This document shows, in pieces, positions 54,988 through 64,000 of a DNA stretch of 64,000 nt. The stretch covers positions 558,001-622,000 of the forward strand of contig NZ_MZMO01000001.1 in the NCBI RefSeq assembly GCF_002240565.1. Direction: 5' to 3'. Positions within the stretch are counted from its first letter, which is position 1. Every line of letters starts with the position of its first letter. This DNA comes from Clavibacter michiganensis subsp. insidiosus (lineage in GTDB: Bacteria; Actinomycetota; Actinomycetes; Actinomycetales; Microbacteriaceae). The notes under the pieces are model-generated. The model was not told the origin of the DNA and made no database searches. It saw only the letters and a list, made by a program, of their open reading frames with translations. Position numbers and translations under genes: made by a program.

Positions 54988-56310
54988 GTGTTGAGCGCCG
55001 TCGTCAGGATCTTCCGCACCCCCGATCTGCGTCGCAAGATCGGGTTCACGCTGGGCATCATCGCCCTCTTCCGCCTCGGATCCTTCATCCCGGCGCCGTT
55101 CGTCGACTTCGCCAACGTGCAGTCGTGCCTCGCGGCCAACCAGGGCACCTCGGGCCTCTACGAGCTCGTCAACCTCTTCAGCGGCGGAGCGCTCCTGAAG
55201 CTCTCCATCTTCGCGCTGGGCATCATGCCGTACATCACGGCGTCGATCATCGTCCAGCTGCTCCGCGTGGTCATCCCGCACTTCGACACCCTCTACAAGG
55301 AGGGCCAGTCCGGCCAGGCCAAGCTCACGCAGTACACGCGCTACCTCACGATCGCCCTCGCGGTGCTCCAGTCCACGACGCTCATCACGGTCGCGCGCAG
55401 CGGTGCGCTCTTCGGCCAGACCAACGTCAGCGCCTGCACGCAGCTCGTCACGAACGACGCCTGGTACGCGATCATGCTCATGGTCATCACGATGACCGCC
55501 GGCACCGGCCTCATCATGTGGATGGGCGAGCTCATCACCGAGCGCGGCATCGGCAACGGCATGTCGCTCCTCATCTTCACGTCGGTCGCAGCCGCGTTCC
55601 CGACCTCGCTCATCGCGATCCAGCAGAGCCGCGGCTGGGAGGTCTTCCTCCTGGTCATCTTCGTCGGCCTCCTCGTCGTCGCCGCCGTCGTCTACGTCGA
55701 GCAGTCGCAGCGCCGCATCCCCGTGCAGTACGCCAAGCGCATGGTCGGCCGCCGCACCTACGGCGGCAACAACACGTACATCCCGATCAAGGTGAACATG
55801 GCCGGCGTCGTGCCCGTCATCTTCGCGTCGTCGCTGCTGTACCTGCCGGCCCTGGTCGCGCAGTTCAACCAACCCGCCGTCGGCCAGGCGCCGGCGCCGT
55901 GGGTGCAGTGGATCACCGACAACCTCACGACGGGCGACCACCCGCTCTACATGGCGATGTACTTCCTGCTCATCGTCGGCTTCACGTACTTCTACGTCGC
56001 CATCACCTTCAACCCGGAGGAGGTCGCCGACAACATGAAGAAGTACGGCGGCTTCATCCCCGGGATCCGCGCGGGACGCCCGACGGCCGAGTACCTCGAC
56101 TACGTGCTCACGCGCATCACGCTGCCGGGCTCGCTGTACCTGGGCCTCATCGCGCTCCTGCCGCTCATCGCGCTCTCGCTCGTCGGCGCCAACCAGAACT
56201 TCCCGTTCGGTGGCGCGAGCATCCTGATCGTGGTCGGCGTCGGCCTCGAGACGGTGAAGCAGATCGACTCGCAGCTGCAGCAGCGGCACTACGAGGGGCT
56301 GCTCAAGTGA
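54988..56310 (+). CDS. secY: SecY protein translocase subunit
   Basis: The 440-residue channel subunit of the Sec translocon, with about ten membrane segments. [19 protein letters not shown] and [17 protein letters not shown] match the family. The GTG at 54988 is followed by a TTG that could also start translation. The stop overlaps the adk GTG by four bases. Confidence 0.97.
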   Translation: MLSAVVRIFRTPDLRRKIGFTLGIIALFRLGSFIPAPFVDFANVQSCLAANQGTSGLYELVNLFSGGALLKLSIFALGIMPYITASIIVQLLRVVIPHFDTLYKEGQSGQAKLTQYTRYLTIALAVLQSTTLITVARSGALFGQTNVSACTQLVTNDAWYAIMLMVITMTAGTGLIMWMGELITERGIGNGMSLLIFTSVAAAFPTSLIAIQQSRGWEVFLLVIFVGLLVVAAVVYVEQSQRRIPVQYAKRMVGRRTYGGNNTYIPIKVNMAGVVPVIFASSLLYLPALVAQFNQPAVGQAPAPWVQWITDNLTTGDHPLYMAMYFLLIVGFTYFYVAITFNPEEVADNMKKYGGFIPGIRAGRPTAEYLDYVLTRITLPGSLYLGLIALLPLIALSLVGANQNFPFGGASILIVVGVGLETVKQIDSQLQQRHYEGLLK

Positions 56311-56909
56311 CCCGGCTCCTGATCGTCGGCCCTCCCGGCGCGGGCAAGGGCACGCAGGCGAAGCGCATCGCCGCCGAGCACGGGATCCCGGACATCTCCA
56401 CCGGCGACATCTTCCGCCAGAACATCAAGGACGGCACCGAGCTCGGCCGGCAGGTGCAGGCCCTCGTGGACGCGGGCAACTACGTCCCCGACGAGCTCAC
56501 CAACGGCCTCGTCACCGCGCGCCTCCAGGAGGAGGACGCGCAGGCCGGCTTCCTGCTCGACGGGTACCCGCGCACGCTCGACCAGGTCGCGTACCTGGAG
56601 GAGCTGTTGCAGGGCTGGGGCCAGGAGCTCGACGCCGTCATCCAGCTCGTCGCCGACGAGGAGGAGGTCGTCGCCCGCCTCACGCGCCGAGCGGCCGAGC
56701 AGGGGCGCGCCGACGACGGCGAGGCCGAGATCCGCCACCGCCAGGAGGTCTACGTCCGCGAGACGAGCCCCCTCATCGACGTGTACCGCGACCGCGGACT
56801 GCTCGTCGAGGTCGACGGGCTGGGCGAGGTCGACGAGGTCGCGGAGCGCATCCGCACGGCCCTCGCGGGCCGCGGCGTCCGTCCCTCCTCCGACGCCGGT
56901 CGCGCGTAG
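56307..56909 (+). CDS. adk: Adenylate kinase (short LID form)
   Basis: A 200-residue adenylate kinase (ATP + AMP to 2 ADP). The P-loop GPPGAGKGT is at residues 8-16; DGYPRTLDQ is the conserved motif. The LID domain is replaced by a short loop ([19 protein letters not shown]), as in other actinobacteria. GTG start coupled to secY by a 4-bp overlap. Confidence 0.97.
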   Translation: MTRLLIVGPPGAGKGTQAKRIAAEHGIPDISTGDIFRQNIKDGTELGRQVQALVDAGNYVPDELTNGLVTARLQEEDAQAGFLLDGYPRTLDQVAYLEELLQGWGQELDAVIQLVADEEEVVARLTRRAAEQGRADDGEAEIRHRQEVYVRETSPLIDVYRDRGLLVEVDGLGEVDEVAERIRTALAGRGVRPSSDAGRA

Positions 56910-56913
56910 CGAC

Positions 56914-57750
56914 GTGGGCGCGCTCCGTCGCACGCCGGGGATCTACAAGAGCCCGGACGAGATCCGCCGCATGGTCGCGCCCGGCCTCGCGACCGCCGCG
57001 TCGCTCGACGCCGTCCGCGGGCTCATCGCCCCCGGCGTCACGACGGGCGAGCTCGACGCCGCCGCCGATGCCGCCATCCGCGCGCTCGGCGGCCACTCCA
57101 ACTTCCAGCTCGTGCCGGGCTACCGCCACACGGTGTGCGTCTCCGTCAACGACGAGGTCGTGCACGGCATCCCCGGCGACCGCGTGCTGCAGCCGGGCGA
57201 CATCGTCTCGGTCGACAGCGGCGCCGAGATCGACGGCTGGAACGGCGACTCGGCCATGACGGTCGTGGTGCCGGATCCCGCGCGCCCCGACGTCGTCGAG
57301 GCCCGCGAGCGGCTGTCCCGCGTCACCGAGGACTCGCTCTGGGCCGGCATCGCGCGGCTCGCGACCGCGTCGCACCTCAACGAGGTGGGCGAGGCCGTCG
57401 AGGAGAGCGTCGAGGCGGCCGGGTCCTTCGGCATCGTCATGGAGTACACCGGGCACGGCATCGGCCGGAGCATGCACGAGGATCCGCCGGTCTTCAACTA
57501 CCGCGTGCGCGGCAAGGGCCCCGCGGTCAAGCCCGGGCTCGTCGTCGCGATCGAGCCGATGGTCACCGACGGCGAGGCGGAGACGCGCGTCCTCGACGAC
57601 GACTGGACCGTCGCCACGGTCGACGGCAGCATGGCCTCGCACTGGGAGCACTCGGTCGCGGTGCACGCGCGCGGCATCTGGGTGCTCACGCTCGCCGACG
57701 GCGGCGCCTCGCGCCTCGTGCCGCTCGGCGTCACGCCCGTCGCGCCCTGA
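56914..57750 (+). CDS. map: Methionine aminopeptidase, type I
   Basis: A 278-residue enzyme that removes N-terminal Met. Metal ligands are seen in VSVDSGAEIDGWNGDSA (two Asp), GHGIGRSMHEDP (His), VAIEPM (Glu) and HWEHSVAV (Glu). GTG start four bases after adk. The usual next genes infA, rpmJ, rpsM, rpsK, rpoA and rplQ are not here; a convergent PTS regulator follows instead. Confidence 0.96.
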   Translation: MGALRRTPGIYKSPDEIRRMVAPGLATAASLDAVRGLIAPGVTTGELDAAADAAIRALGGHSNFQLVPGYRHTVCVSVNDEVVHGIPGDRVLQPGDIVSVDSGAEIDGWNGDSAMTVVVPDPARPDVVEARERLSRVTEDSLWAGIARLATASHLNEVGEAVEESVEAAGSFGIVMEYTGHGIGRSMHEDPPVFNYRVRGKGPAVKPGLVVAIEPMVTDGEAETRVLDDDWTVATVDGSMASHWEHSVAVHARGIWVLTLADGGASRLVPLGVTPVAP

Positions 57751-57795
57751 CCGCCGCGCCCGCCTGATCCGCCCGGACGCCCGCGCGTCTGCCGG

Positions 57796-59784
57796 TCAGG
57801 TGTCCATGACGTGCACGAGCTCCTCGATGAAGGAGCCGTGCGAGCCGGACGCCCGCATGATCGCCTGCACGTCGCGGTGGTCGGAGAACACCTCGACGAA
57901 CTGGTCGAACACGTGCTGGAAGCTCGTGCGTCCGCTCGCGCTGAAGGCCACGAGCGCGACCACGTGCACGCGGTTGCCGCCCCACTGCATCGCCTGGTCG
58001 TTGACGACGATGGCGATGGCCGTGCGGTGCGCCGTCATGGCCAGCGAGTGCGGCACCGCGAGCGTGTCGGTGAAGGCCGTCGACGACAGGCGCTCGCGCT
58101 CGATGGCGCCGTCGATGTACTCGGGCTCGATGATGCCCTGCTCCACCATCCGCTGACCGAGCAGGCGAATCATCGCCTCCTCGTCGGGCGCGTGCAGGTC
58201 CCGGAAGAACAGCGACTCGTCGAGGAAGCGCAGCAGGTCGTGCTTCATGGAGCTGCGGCGCGCGTGGCGGCGGACGCGGGCGACGGCGCGGCGGATCGCC
58301 TCGATGTCGTCGGGCGTCGGCAGCGGCTGGACGACAACGACGTCGTCGCCGGGCGGACGCGTGCCGGTCGCGTCGATGACGAGCTGCACGCCGAGGGCGT
58401 CCGCGTCGACGTCGGTGCGCGTGACCACGGCGTCCACGCTGATGTCCGCGCCGAGCGCCTGCTCGATGCGCTGGCGCATGATCTGGTGCAGGTCGTAGTA
58501 GTTCGGGCACACGAGCGCGCACGCCACGCGGTCGTCGCGCCGGGCGACGCGCTCCCGGTGCGAACCCACGTGCAGCGCGATGTACGCGATCTCGTCGTCG
58601 TTGATCGCGATGCCGCGCCGCCGCTGCACCTCGCTCGCGATGAACACCGCGATCTCGTACGTCATCGGGTAGGAGGTCTTGATGGAGCGGGCTAGCGGGT
58701 TGCGGGAGAAGGAGCGGTCGGCGGCGCGCGCCACCAGGTTGCCGAGGTGCAGCGAGAAGCGGACCGTGAAGTCCTCGTCCTCGAGGTCCACCAGGTACTC
58801 CTGCTTCACGCGGCGCACGATGGCGCGCACCACATCGAGGTCGCTCTCCACGACGTGCTCGCGCATCACGGTGGCCAGCGACTGCTCGTTGCCGGGGGTG
58901 ACGACGCGCGTGCGGACGAGGAGCGCGAGGTAGGCGACGTCGCCCGCGGGCACCGGCGCGTCGAAGTGGGCGGCGAGGAGGCGGGCCAGCACGGTCCGGA
59001 TCGCGAGCGCGGTGGGGTCGACGGAGGGCACGGGCGACGAGGCGCCGTCGGCGGTCGGGTGCGCGTCGTCCTGGGCGTCGTCCGCTGCGGGATCCGCGTC
59101 CGCGTCCGCGTCCGTCCGCCGCGGCGCCCGCGCCAGCCGGTCGACCGCGATGGCCACGTGCAGCAGCACGTTGTCGACGCCGTACTCGTTGACGAAGAAG
59201 CCGCCCTCGGTCAGCTCCCGGACGAGGTCCGTCTTGAACGCGCGGAGCGAGTCGGACGCGAACTCCCGCTGCACGGTCTCGAGCGACAGGAAGCCCTGCG
59301 CGCTCTCGTCGCGGAACATGCGCGACAGCAGCCGGCGGAAGTCGCGCTCCGAGCCCTCGAGCGCGACCGTGGATCCCGCGCGGCCGAGGGCGAGGCCGGC
59401 GTCCTCGACGAGCGCGCGCACCTTGCGGAGGTCCGCCTCGACCGTGGACTCGCTCACGTGCAGCTCGTCCGCGAGCGCGAAGACGTCGAGGCCGTCGGGG
59501 GCGTCGCCGAGGCGGCGCACGAGGGCGTGGAGGCGGTCGCGGGGCGTGCCCTGCGGGTCACCGCCCGAGCGCGTCGCGAGGTGGCGCGCGTAGCTCCCGG
59601 CGTCGATCCGGTAGCCGTCGGGGGAGGAGGCCACGCCCACGGTCGAGCGCTCGCGCACCGCGGTGACGTAGTTGCGGACGCTGCGCGTCGTGACGCCGAG
59701 GCGGTCCGCGAGCTCGCCGGCCTCGACCCAGCGGTCGGCCGTGGACAGGTAGTCCAGCAGCCTCTCCTGGTTCTCGCTCAGCAT
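57796..59784 (-). CDS. PRD-containing PTS regulator (BglG/MtlR type)
   Basis: A 662-residue multi-domain regulator. An N-terminal helix-turn-helix (LLDYLSTADRWVEAGELADRL, VTTRSVRNYV) and a second DNA-binding region are followed by two PTS regulation domains with phosphorylatable His in NVLLHVAIAVDRL and EIAYIALHVGSHRERV. An EIIB-like domain has Cys in ACALVCPNYYDLHQIM, and a C-terminal EIIA domain has the active His in TLAVPHSLAM. Such proteins activate sugar PTS genes when dephosphorylated by substrate flow, so mannitol genes are the likely target. An Asp/Ala-rich insert lies between PRD1 and PRD2. Confidence 0.9.
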   Translation of the reverse strand: MLSENQERLLDYLSTADRWVEAGELADRLGVTTRSVRNYVTAVRERSTVGVASSPDGYRIDAGSYARHLATRSGGDPQGTPRDRLHALVRRLGDAPDGLDVFALADELHVSESTVEADLRKVRALVEDAGLALGRAGSTVALEGSERDFRRLLSRMFRDESAQGFLSLETVQREFASDSLRAFKTDLVRELTEGGFFVNEYGVDNVLLHVAIAVDRLARAPRRTDADADADPAADDAQDDAHPTADGASSPVPSVDPTALAIRTVLARLLAAHFDAPVPAGDVAYLALLVRTRVVTPGNEQSLATVMREHVVESDLDVVRAIVRRVKQEYLVDLEDEDFTVRFSLHLGNLVARAADRSFSRNPLARSIKTSYPMTYEIAVFIASEVQRRRGIAINDDEIAYIALHVGSHRERVARRDDRVACALVCPNYYDLHQIMRQRIEQALGADISVDAVVTRTDVDADALGVQLVIDATGTRPPGDDVVVVQPLPTPDDIEAIRRAVARVRRHARRSSMKHDLLRFLDESLFFRDLHAPDEEAMIRLLGQRMVEQGIIEPEYIDGAIERERLSSTAFTDTLAVPHSLAMTAHRTAIAIVVNDQAMQWGGNRVHVVALVAFSASGRTSFQHVFDQFVEVFSDHRDVQAIMRASGSHGSFIEELVHVMDT

Positions 59785-59994
59785 GGTCGTCTCCCTGCGC
59801 GGCGGCTCGCGTCCCCGGGCGGCGGACCGAGCGTGCCGCTCTCGGAGACGAGTCAACCATCCGCTCCCGCCCGGGACGCCCGCGGGAGCGCCCGCCGGCC
59901 CCGTCTTCCTACCCCGCGGAAGCGGATCTGCTGGCACCCGCGGCCTCCCGCGGAGCACGATGAGACGACCAGCGACGACGCGAGGAGGCACAGC
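59785..59994. promoter_or_regulatory. Divergent control region of the PTS locus
   Basis: 210 bp between the regulator and the EIIB-like gene, with no ORF of its own. It should hold both promoters and the regulator binding site, but no convincing -10 or operator was identified. Confidence 0.4.
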
Positions 59995-60375
59995 ATGACC
60001 GGGAGGATCCTCGTCGTCTGCGGCTCCGGCGCATCCAGCACCTTCCTCGCCCAGCGCCTCCGCGCGCTCGCCGAGGAGGACGGGCTCGAGATCGAGGCCG
60101 TCGCCGGATCCCTCGCCCAGGTGCGCCTCGACGCCGCGGGCATGGACGTCGTCCTCCTCGGCGCCCACCTCGCCGATCGCCTCGACGCCGTGCGCGAAGC
60201 CGCCGCCGACGAGGGCGCGACCGCGGTGCTCCTCGACGCCGACGCCGCGCGTCCCGAGGGCGCGCGCGCCGCGCTCGACCGGGCCGTCGCCGCCATGCGC
60301 CAGGGCGCCCGCTCGCTCCGCCTCGCGCCGGGCCTCCACGGCCGCCCCCTCGGGGGATCCCCGCCCGTCGCCTGA
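59995..60375 (+). CDS. Orphan PTS EIIB-like protein
   Basis: A 126-residue protein; the first 85 residues match the lactose/cellobiose EIIB fold, with the phosphocysteine loop VVCGSGASSTFLAQRL (Cys9) and VVLLGAHLADRLDAVR. The remainder is Ala/Arg-rich. No EIIC partner of that family is adjacent, so it may be a phosphate relay or sensor for the divergent regulator (inference). GAGGAGG lies ahead of the ATG at 59995. HPr follows after 103 bp. Confidence 0.78.
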   Translation: MTGRILVVCGSGASSTFLAQRLRALAEEDGLEIEAVAGSLAQVRLDAAGMDVVLLGAHLADRLDAVREAAADEGATAVLLDADAARPEGARAALDRAVAAMRQGARSLRLAPGLHGRPLGGSPPVA

Positions 60376-60380
60376 CCGCA

Positions 60381-60462
60381 CCGGCGCCCGCGCCGGCCCC
60401 GCACGACCGCACGACCCGCAGCACCGCACGATGACCGCCACCAGGGCCCCGACGACGGGGCC
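60381..60462 (+). promoter_or_regulatory. Two hairpins before the HPr gene
   Basis: Arms at 60381-60387/60390-60396 (7 bp, perfect) and 60445-60450/60457-60462 (6 bp, perfect). The second ends shortly before the AGAAGGAG ribosome-binding site and may tune HPr translation. Confidence 0.35.
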
Positions 60463-60478
60463 GACAGAAGGAGCCACC

Positions 60479-60745
60479 ATGGCAGAACGCACCGTCACCA
60501 TCGCCTCGTCGCACGGGCTGCACGCCCGCCCCGCCTCGCTGTTCACGCAGGCCGCCGCGAAGGCCGGGATCCCCGTGCAGCTCGCCAAGGGCGACCGCAG
60601 CGTCAACGCCGCGAGCATCCTCGGCGTGATCTCCCTGGGCGTCGACACGGGCGACGAGGTCGTCGTCTCCGCCGAGGGCGAGAACGCCGAGCAGGTCGTC
60701 ACCGACCTCGCTACGCTCCTCGAGTCCGACCTGGACGCCGCATGA
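60479..60745 (+). CDS. ptsH: Phosphocarrier protein HPr
   Basis: An 88-residue HPr. SSHGLHARPA places the phosphorylated His at residue 15. Ser46 in NAASILGVISLG occupies the regulatory site of Gram-positive HPr. AGAAGGAG precedes the ATG. It passes phosphate from enzyme I to the EIIA proteins. It overlaps ptsI by four bases (ATGA). Confidence 0.96.
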   Translation: MAERTVTIASSHGLHARPASLFTQAAAKAGIPVQLAKGDRSVNAASILGVISLGVDTGDEVVVSAEGENAEQVVTDLATLLESDLDAA

Positions 60746-62412
60746 GCTCCCGCACGCTCCAGGGCATCGGCATCGGCCGGGGATCCGCCGTCGGTCCCGT
60801 CGTCCGCATGCCCGACCCGCTGCCCGAGCCCGGCGACACCGCGAGCACCCTGACCGCCGACGAGGAGCGCATCCGCGTGAGCGCGTCGCTCGCCGCGACC
60901 GCCGCCGACATACGCATCCGCGGGGAGAAGGCCGGCGGTGCCGCGAAGGACGTGCTCGAGGCGCAGGCCTTCATGGCCGAGGACCCGACGCTCGTCGACG
61001 ACATCACCGCGCGCCTCGCCACGGGTCGCACCGCCGAGCGCGCCGTGCACGAGGCGTTCGCGGGCTTCCGCGACCTGCTCCTCAGCATGGGCGGCTACAT
61101 GGGGGAGCGCGCCACCGACCTCGACGACGTCTCGCAGCGCGTCGTCGCGCACCTGCAGGGCGTCGCCGCCCCCGGCGTGCCGGGTCCCGACCACGCCTTC
61201 GTGCTCGTCGCGCGCGACCTCGCGCCCGCCGACACCGCGCTCCTCGACCTCGACAAGGTCCTCGCCCTCATCACGACCGACGGCGGACCCACCTCGCACA
61301 CGGCGATCCTCGCCCGCGAGAAGGCGATCGTCGCGGTCGTCGGCGTCGCCGCGGCCGCCGACCTCGCCGACGGCGAGACCGTCGTGGTCGACGCGCTCAC
61401 GGGCGCCGTCACCGTCGCCCCGACGCCGGAGGAGGAGTCCGCCGCGCGCGACGCCATCGCCGCCCGGAAGGCGCGCGTCGCCGTCCCCACCGGACCGGGC
61501 GCGCTCGCCGACGGCACCGCGATCCCCCTCCTCGCCAACCTCGGATCCGCCGACGGCGCGTCCGACGCGGTCGAGAAGGGTGCCGAGGGCGTCGGCCTCT
61601 TCCGCACGGAGTTCCTCTTCCTCGACGCCACGAGCGCGCCGTCGGTCGACGAGCAGCGGGAGCACTACACGCGCCTGCTCGAGGCGTTCCCCGGGCAGAA
61701 GGTCGTCGTCCGCGCGCTCGACGCCGGCGCCGACAAGCCGCTGAGCTTCCTCAACGACGCCGACGAGGAGAACCCGGCCCTCGGGCTCCGCGGACTCCGC
61801 GCGCTGCGGGCCAACGAGCAGATCCTCCGCGACCAGCTCACCGCGCTCGCGCAGGCCGACGCCGCCACCGACGCCGATCTCTGGGTCATGGCGCCCATGG
61901 TCTCGACCGTCGAGGAGGCGCGCTACTTCACGGCGCTCGGCCGCGAGCTCGGCCTGAAGACGGTCGGCGTGATGGTGGAGGTCCCGTCCTCCGCGCTCCT
62001 CGCCGACCGGATCCTCGCCAACGCCGACTTCGCGAGCATCGGCACCAACGACCTCACGCAGTACACGCTCGCGGCCGACCGGCTGCTGGGATCCGTGGCC
62101 GCGTTCCAGGACCCGTGGCACCCCGCCGTCCTCCGCCTCGTGCAGGAGGTCGGCACCGCGGGCCGCGCGCTCGGCAAGCCCGTGGGCATCTGCGGCGAGG
62201 CGGCGGCCGACCCGCTGCTCGCCGTCGTGCTCGTCGGCCTCGGCGCCACCAGCCTCTCGATGTCGCCCGCGGCCCTCGCCGACGTGCGCGCCGAGCTCGC
62301 CCTCCACACGCGCGAGGAGGCGGAGGCCCTGGCCGCCGTCGCCCTCGCCGCCGACAGCGCCGTCGAGGCGCGCGCCGCGGTCACTGCGGCATCGGCGCCC
62401 GTCACCGTCTGA
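60742..62412 (+). CDS. ptsI: PTS enzyme I (phosphoenolpyruvate-protein phosphotransferase)
   Basis: A 556-residue enzyme I that takes phosphate from PEP. The active His is His186 in GGPTSHTAILARE. The PEP-binding C-terminal half has GVGLFRTEFLFLD, MAPMVSTVEEARYF, VGVMVEVPSSALLAD, IGTNDLTQYTLAADR and the active Cys in GICGEAAAD. Coupled to ptsH. General PTS genes are here joined to a mannitol permease gene. Confidence 0.97.
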   Translation: MSSRTLQGIGIGRGSAVGPVVRMPDPLPEPGDTASTLTADEERIRVSASLAATAADIRIRGEKAGGAAKDVLEAQAFMAEDPTLVDDITARLATGRTAERAVHEAFAGFRDLLLSMGGYMGERATDLDDVSQRVVAHLQGVAAPGVPGPDHAFVLVARDLAPADTALLDLDKVLALITTDGGPTSHTAILAREKAIVAVVGVAAAADLADGETVVVDALTGAVTVAPTPEEESAARDAIAARKARVAVPTGPGALADGTAIPLLANLGSADGASDAVEKGAEGVGLFRTEFLFLDATSAPSVDEQREHYTRLLEAFPGQKVVVRALDAGADKPLSFLNDADEENPALGLRGLRALRANEQILRDQLTALAQADAATDADLWVMAPMVSTVEEARYFTALGRELGLKTVGVMVEVPSSALLADRILANADFASIGTNDLTQYTLAADRLLGSVAAFQDPWHPAVLRLVQEVGTAGRALGKPVGICGEAAADPLLAVVLVGLGATSLSMSPAALADVRAELALHTREEAEALAAVALAADSAVEARAAVTAASAPVTV

Positions 62413-62476
62413 CCCGCACCACCGACCCGCACGGCCCTCTCCACCGCACCACCGCACATTCCCCTCACGGCAGCAC

Positions 62477-62498
62477 GGCGGGCCGCAGCAGGCCCGCC
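62477..62498 (+). promoter_or_regulatory. Hairpin between ptsI and mtlA
   Basis: Perfect 8-bp stem with a 6-nt loop (62477-62484 and 62491-62498), 13 bp before the AGGAG ribosome-binding site of the mannitol permease gene, inside a C/A-rich spacer. It could be an antitermination target for a BglG-type regulator or a partial terminator. Confidence 0.4.
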
Positions 62499-62525
62499 AC
62501 CACCACGAACAGGAGCACCACCCCC

Positions 62526-64000
62526 ATGACGACGACGTCACCCACCCGCAGCACGGGACAGTCCGTGCGGCTCGGCGTGCAGAAGTTCGGCACGTTCCTC
62601 AGCGGCATGATCATGCCGAACATCGCGGCGTTCATCGCCTGGGGCCTGCTCACGGCCCTGTTCATCCCGGACGGCTACCTGCCGAACGCGGACATCGCCC
62701 AGCTGATCAGCCCGATCCTGTTCTTCCTCCTGCCGCTGCTCATCGCGAACACCGGCGGCCGCATGGTCTACGACGCGCGCGGCGGCGTGGTCGCGACCAT
62801 CGCGACCATGGGCGTCATCGCCGGCACCATCGGCGACCCCTACTACGACGGCGGCAGCCCGATGTTCCTCGGCGCCATGATCACGGGCCCGCTCGCGGCG
62901 TACCTGCTCAAGGTCATCGAGCGGCTCTGGATCGACCGCATCCGCCCCGGCTTCGAGATGCTCGTCAACAACTTCTCCGCCGGGATCCTCGGCGCGGTCT
63001 TCGCGATCGGCGCCTTCTTCGGCCTCACCCCGGTGATCCGCGCGATCACGTCGGTCCTGGGCGGCGGCGTCGGCTTCCTCGTCGACAACAACCTGCTGCC
63101 GCTCACGAGCATCGTGATCGAGCCCGCGAAGGTGCTGTTCCTCAACAACGCCATCAACCAGGGCATCCTCACGCCGCTCGGCACCGCCGAGTCGCTCGAG
63201 AAGGGCAAGAGCATCCTGTTCCTGCTCGAGGCGAACCCCGGCCCCGGCCTCGGCGTGCTCCTCGCGTTCGCGATCTTCGGCGCGGGTGCCGCCCGCTCCA
63301 CCGCCCCCGGCGCGATCCTCATCCAGTTCGTCGGTGGCATCCACGAGATCTACTTCCCCTACGTGCTCTCCAAGCCGCTCCTGTTCCTCGCGGTCATCGC
63401 GGGTGGCGCCTCGGGCGTCGCGACCAACGTCGCGTTCGGCTCGGGCCTCCGCGCCCCCGCCTCGCCCGGCAGCATCATCGCCGTGCTCGGCCAGACGGCC
63501 AGCGACAGCTTCATCGGCGTGATCCTCTCGGTCATCATCTCGGCCGCGGTCACCTTCGTCGTCGCGGCGGTCATCCTCCGCACCGGCAAGAAGACCGAGG
63601 GCGACTTCGGCGCCGCGGTCGCCGCGACGCAGGCCAACAAGGGCAAGGAGTCCTCGATCCTCTCCGGGCTCGGCGCCGAGACCGGCACCGCGGGCACGGT
63701 CGGCGGCCTCGCCGACGGCACGACCAGCGCGGGCACGGACGGCGGCACGGCCACGGCCACCCGCATCCAGGACATCGTGTTCGCCTGCGACGCCGGCATG
63801 GGCTCGTCCGCCATGGGTGCGTCGGTGCTCCGCAACAAGATGAAGAAGGCCGGCCTCACCGACGTCACGGTCGTCAACAAGGCGATCGCCGCCCTCGACG
63901 GCACGGCCGACCTCGTGATCACGCAGCGCGAGCTCACCGACCGCGCCCGCCAGAAGAGCCCGTCGTCGGAGCATGTCTCCGTCGACAACTTCATGAACTC
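62526..64000 (+). CDS. mtlA: Mannitol-specific PTS EIICB (3' end outside window)
   Basis: The frame is open from ATG 62526 to the window edge (491 complete codons). The EIIC domain has several membrane segments and the mannitol signatures QKFGTFLSGMIMPNIAAFIA, NNAINQGILTPLG and HEIYFPYVLSKP. After a Gly/Thr-rich linker the EIIB domain begins, with the phosphorylated Cys421 in VFACDAGMGSSAMG. It transports D-mannitol and phosphorylates it at C1. No EIIA domain is in view; mtlF and mtlD are expected downstream. AGGAG lies ten bases before the start. Confidence 0.96.
   Translation, partial: MTTTSPTRSTGQSVRLGVQKFGTFLSGMIMPNIAAFIAWGLLTALFIPDGYLPNADIAQLISPILFFLLPLLIANTGGRMVYDARGGVVATIATMGVIAGTIGDPYYDGGSPMFLGAMITGPLAAYLLKVIERLWIDRIRPGFEMLVNNFSAGILGAVFAIGAFFGLTPVIRAITSVLGGGVGFLVDNNLLPLTSIVIEPAKVLFLNNAINQGILTPLGTAESLEKGKSILFLLEANPGPGLGVLLAFAIFGAGAARSTAPGAILIQFVGGIHEIYFPYVLSKPLLFLAVIAGGASGVATNVAFGSGLRAPASPGSIIAVLGQTASDSFIGVILSVIISAAVTFVVAAVILRTGKKTEGDFGAAVAATQANKGKESSILSGLGAETGTAGTVGGLADGTTSAGTDGGTATATRIQDIVFACDAGMGSSAMGASVLRNKMKKAGLTDVTVVNKAIAALDGTADLVITQRELTDRARQKSPSSEHVSVDNFMN

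Noticed and set aside
57796..62541. A 1581-codon minus-strand frame covering the PTS genes
   Set aside because: Only its C-terminal 662 codons (the PRD regulator) are real. The rest is antisense to HPr, enzyme I and the orphan EIIB.

Overview
The window is very GC-rich (roughly 70-75 %) and has the gene content, codon use and local order of a Gram-positive actinobacterium of the family Microbacteriaceae. It is most likely a Clavibacter, and the high-copy-type IS481 element plus decayed genes are reminiscent of C. sepedonicus. The species guess is inference only. Every large gene was read directly; nothing was searched against a database.

Layout. (1) 1-4.7 kb, minor or decaying loci: the C-terminal part of a PAP2-type phosphatase with a LARTG wall-sorting tail, a truncated second copy of it, a catalase pseudogene with three lesions, a membrane-anchored amidase and a small PspC protein. 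(2) 4.9-9.2 kb: an ANTAR RNA-binding regulator facing an alternative sigma factor, an APC amino-acid permease and an Fpg/Nei glycosylase. (3) 9.2-18 kb: lhr helicase in a probable operon with the glycosylase and an esterase, a NUDIX-like protein, a TetR regulator and a DEAD-box RNA helicase with a long leader. (4) 18-25.5 kb: small conserved proteins (DUF1684, SRPBCC-like, EVE, ComB-like, DUF427, CGNR, SprT-like, TPR), a PQQ-type sugar dehydrogenase lipoprotein, a spermidine-synthase-like protein and an MBL hydrolase.

(5) 25.5-38 kb: rpoB-rpoC, then a polar amino-acid ABC transporter (binding protein, permease, ATPase) and two membrane proteins. (6) 38-57.8 kb: the translation superlocus. The str operon (rpsL, rpsG, fusA, tuf) is followed by a DNA topoisomerase IB gene split by an IS481-family element, then the S10-spc operon (rpsJ to rplO) and secY-adk-map. 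rpsN is missing between rplE and rpsH. infA, rpmJ, rpsM, rpsK, rpoA and rplQ do not follow map. (7) 57.8-64 kb: a phosphotransferase locus with a PRD-type regulator, an orphan EIIB-like protein, HPr, enzyme I and the start of a mannitol EIICB gene that runs off the window. PEP phosphate would pass from enzyme I to HPr, then through an EIIA to EIICB, with the regulator sensing phosphorylation state.

Most of the window is ordinary housekeeping DNA and I found no clear new multi-gene system. The most interesting signals are: a reading-frame-independent excess of the palindrome GGATCC in ordinary genes with none seen in rpoBC or S10-spc; the clean IS481 insertion (6-bp duplication GCTAGC) whose transposase has a stop codon inside its C-terminus and whose ribosome-binding site lies in a perfect fold-back hairpin; -10 elements exactly 6 nt before start codons, suggesting leaderless mRNAs; and structured leaders ahead of the str and S10 operons.
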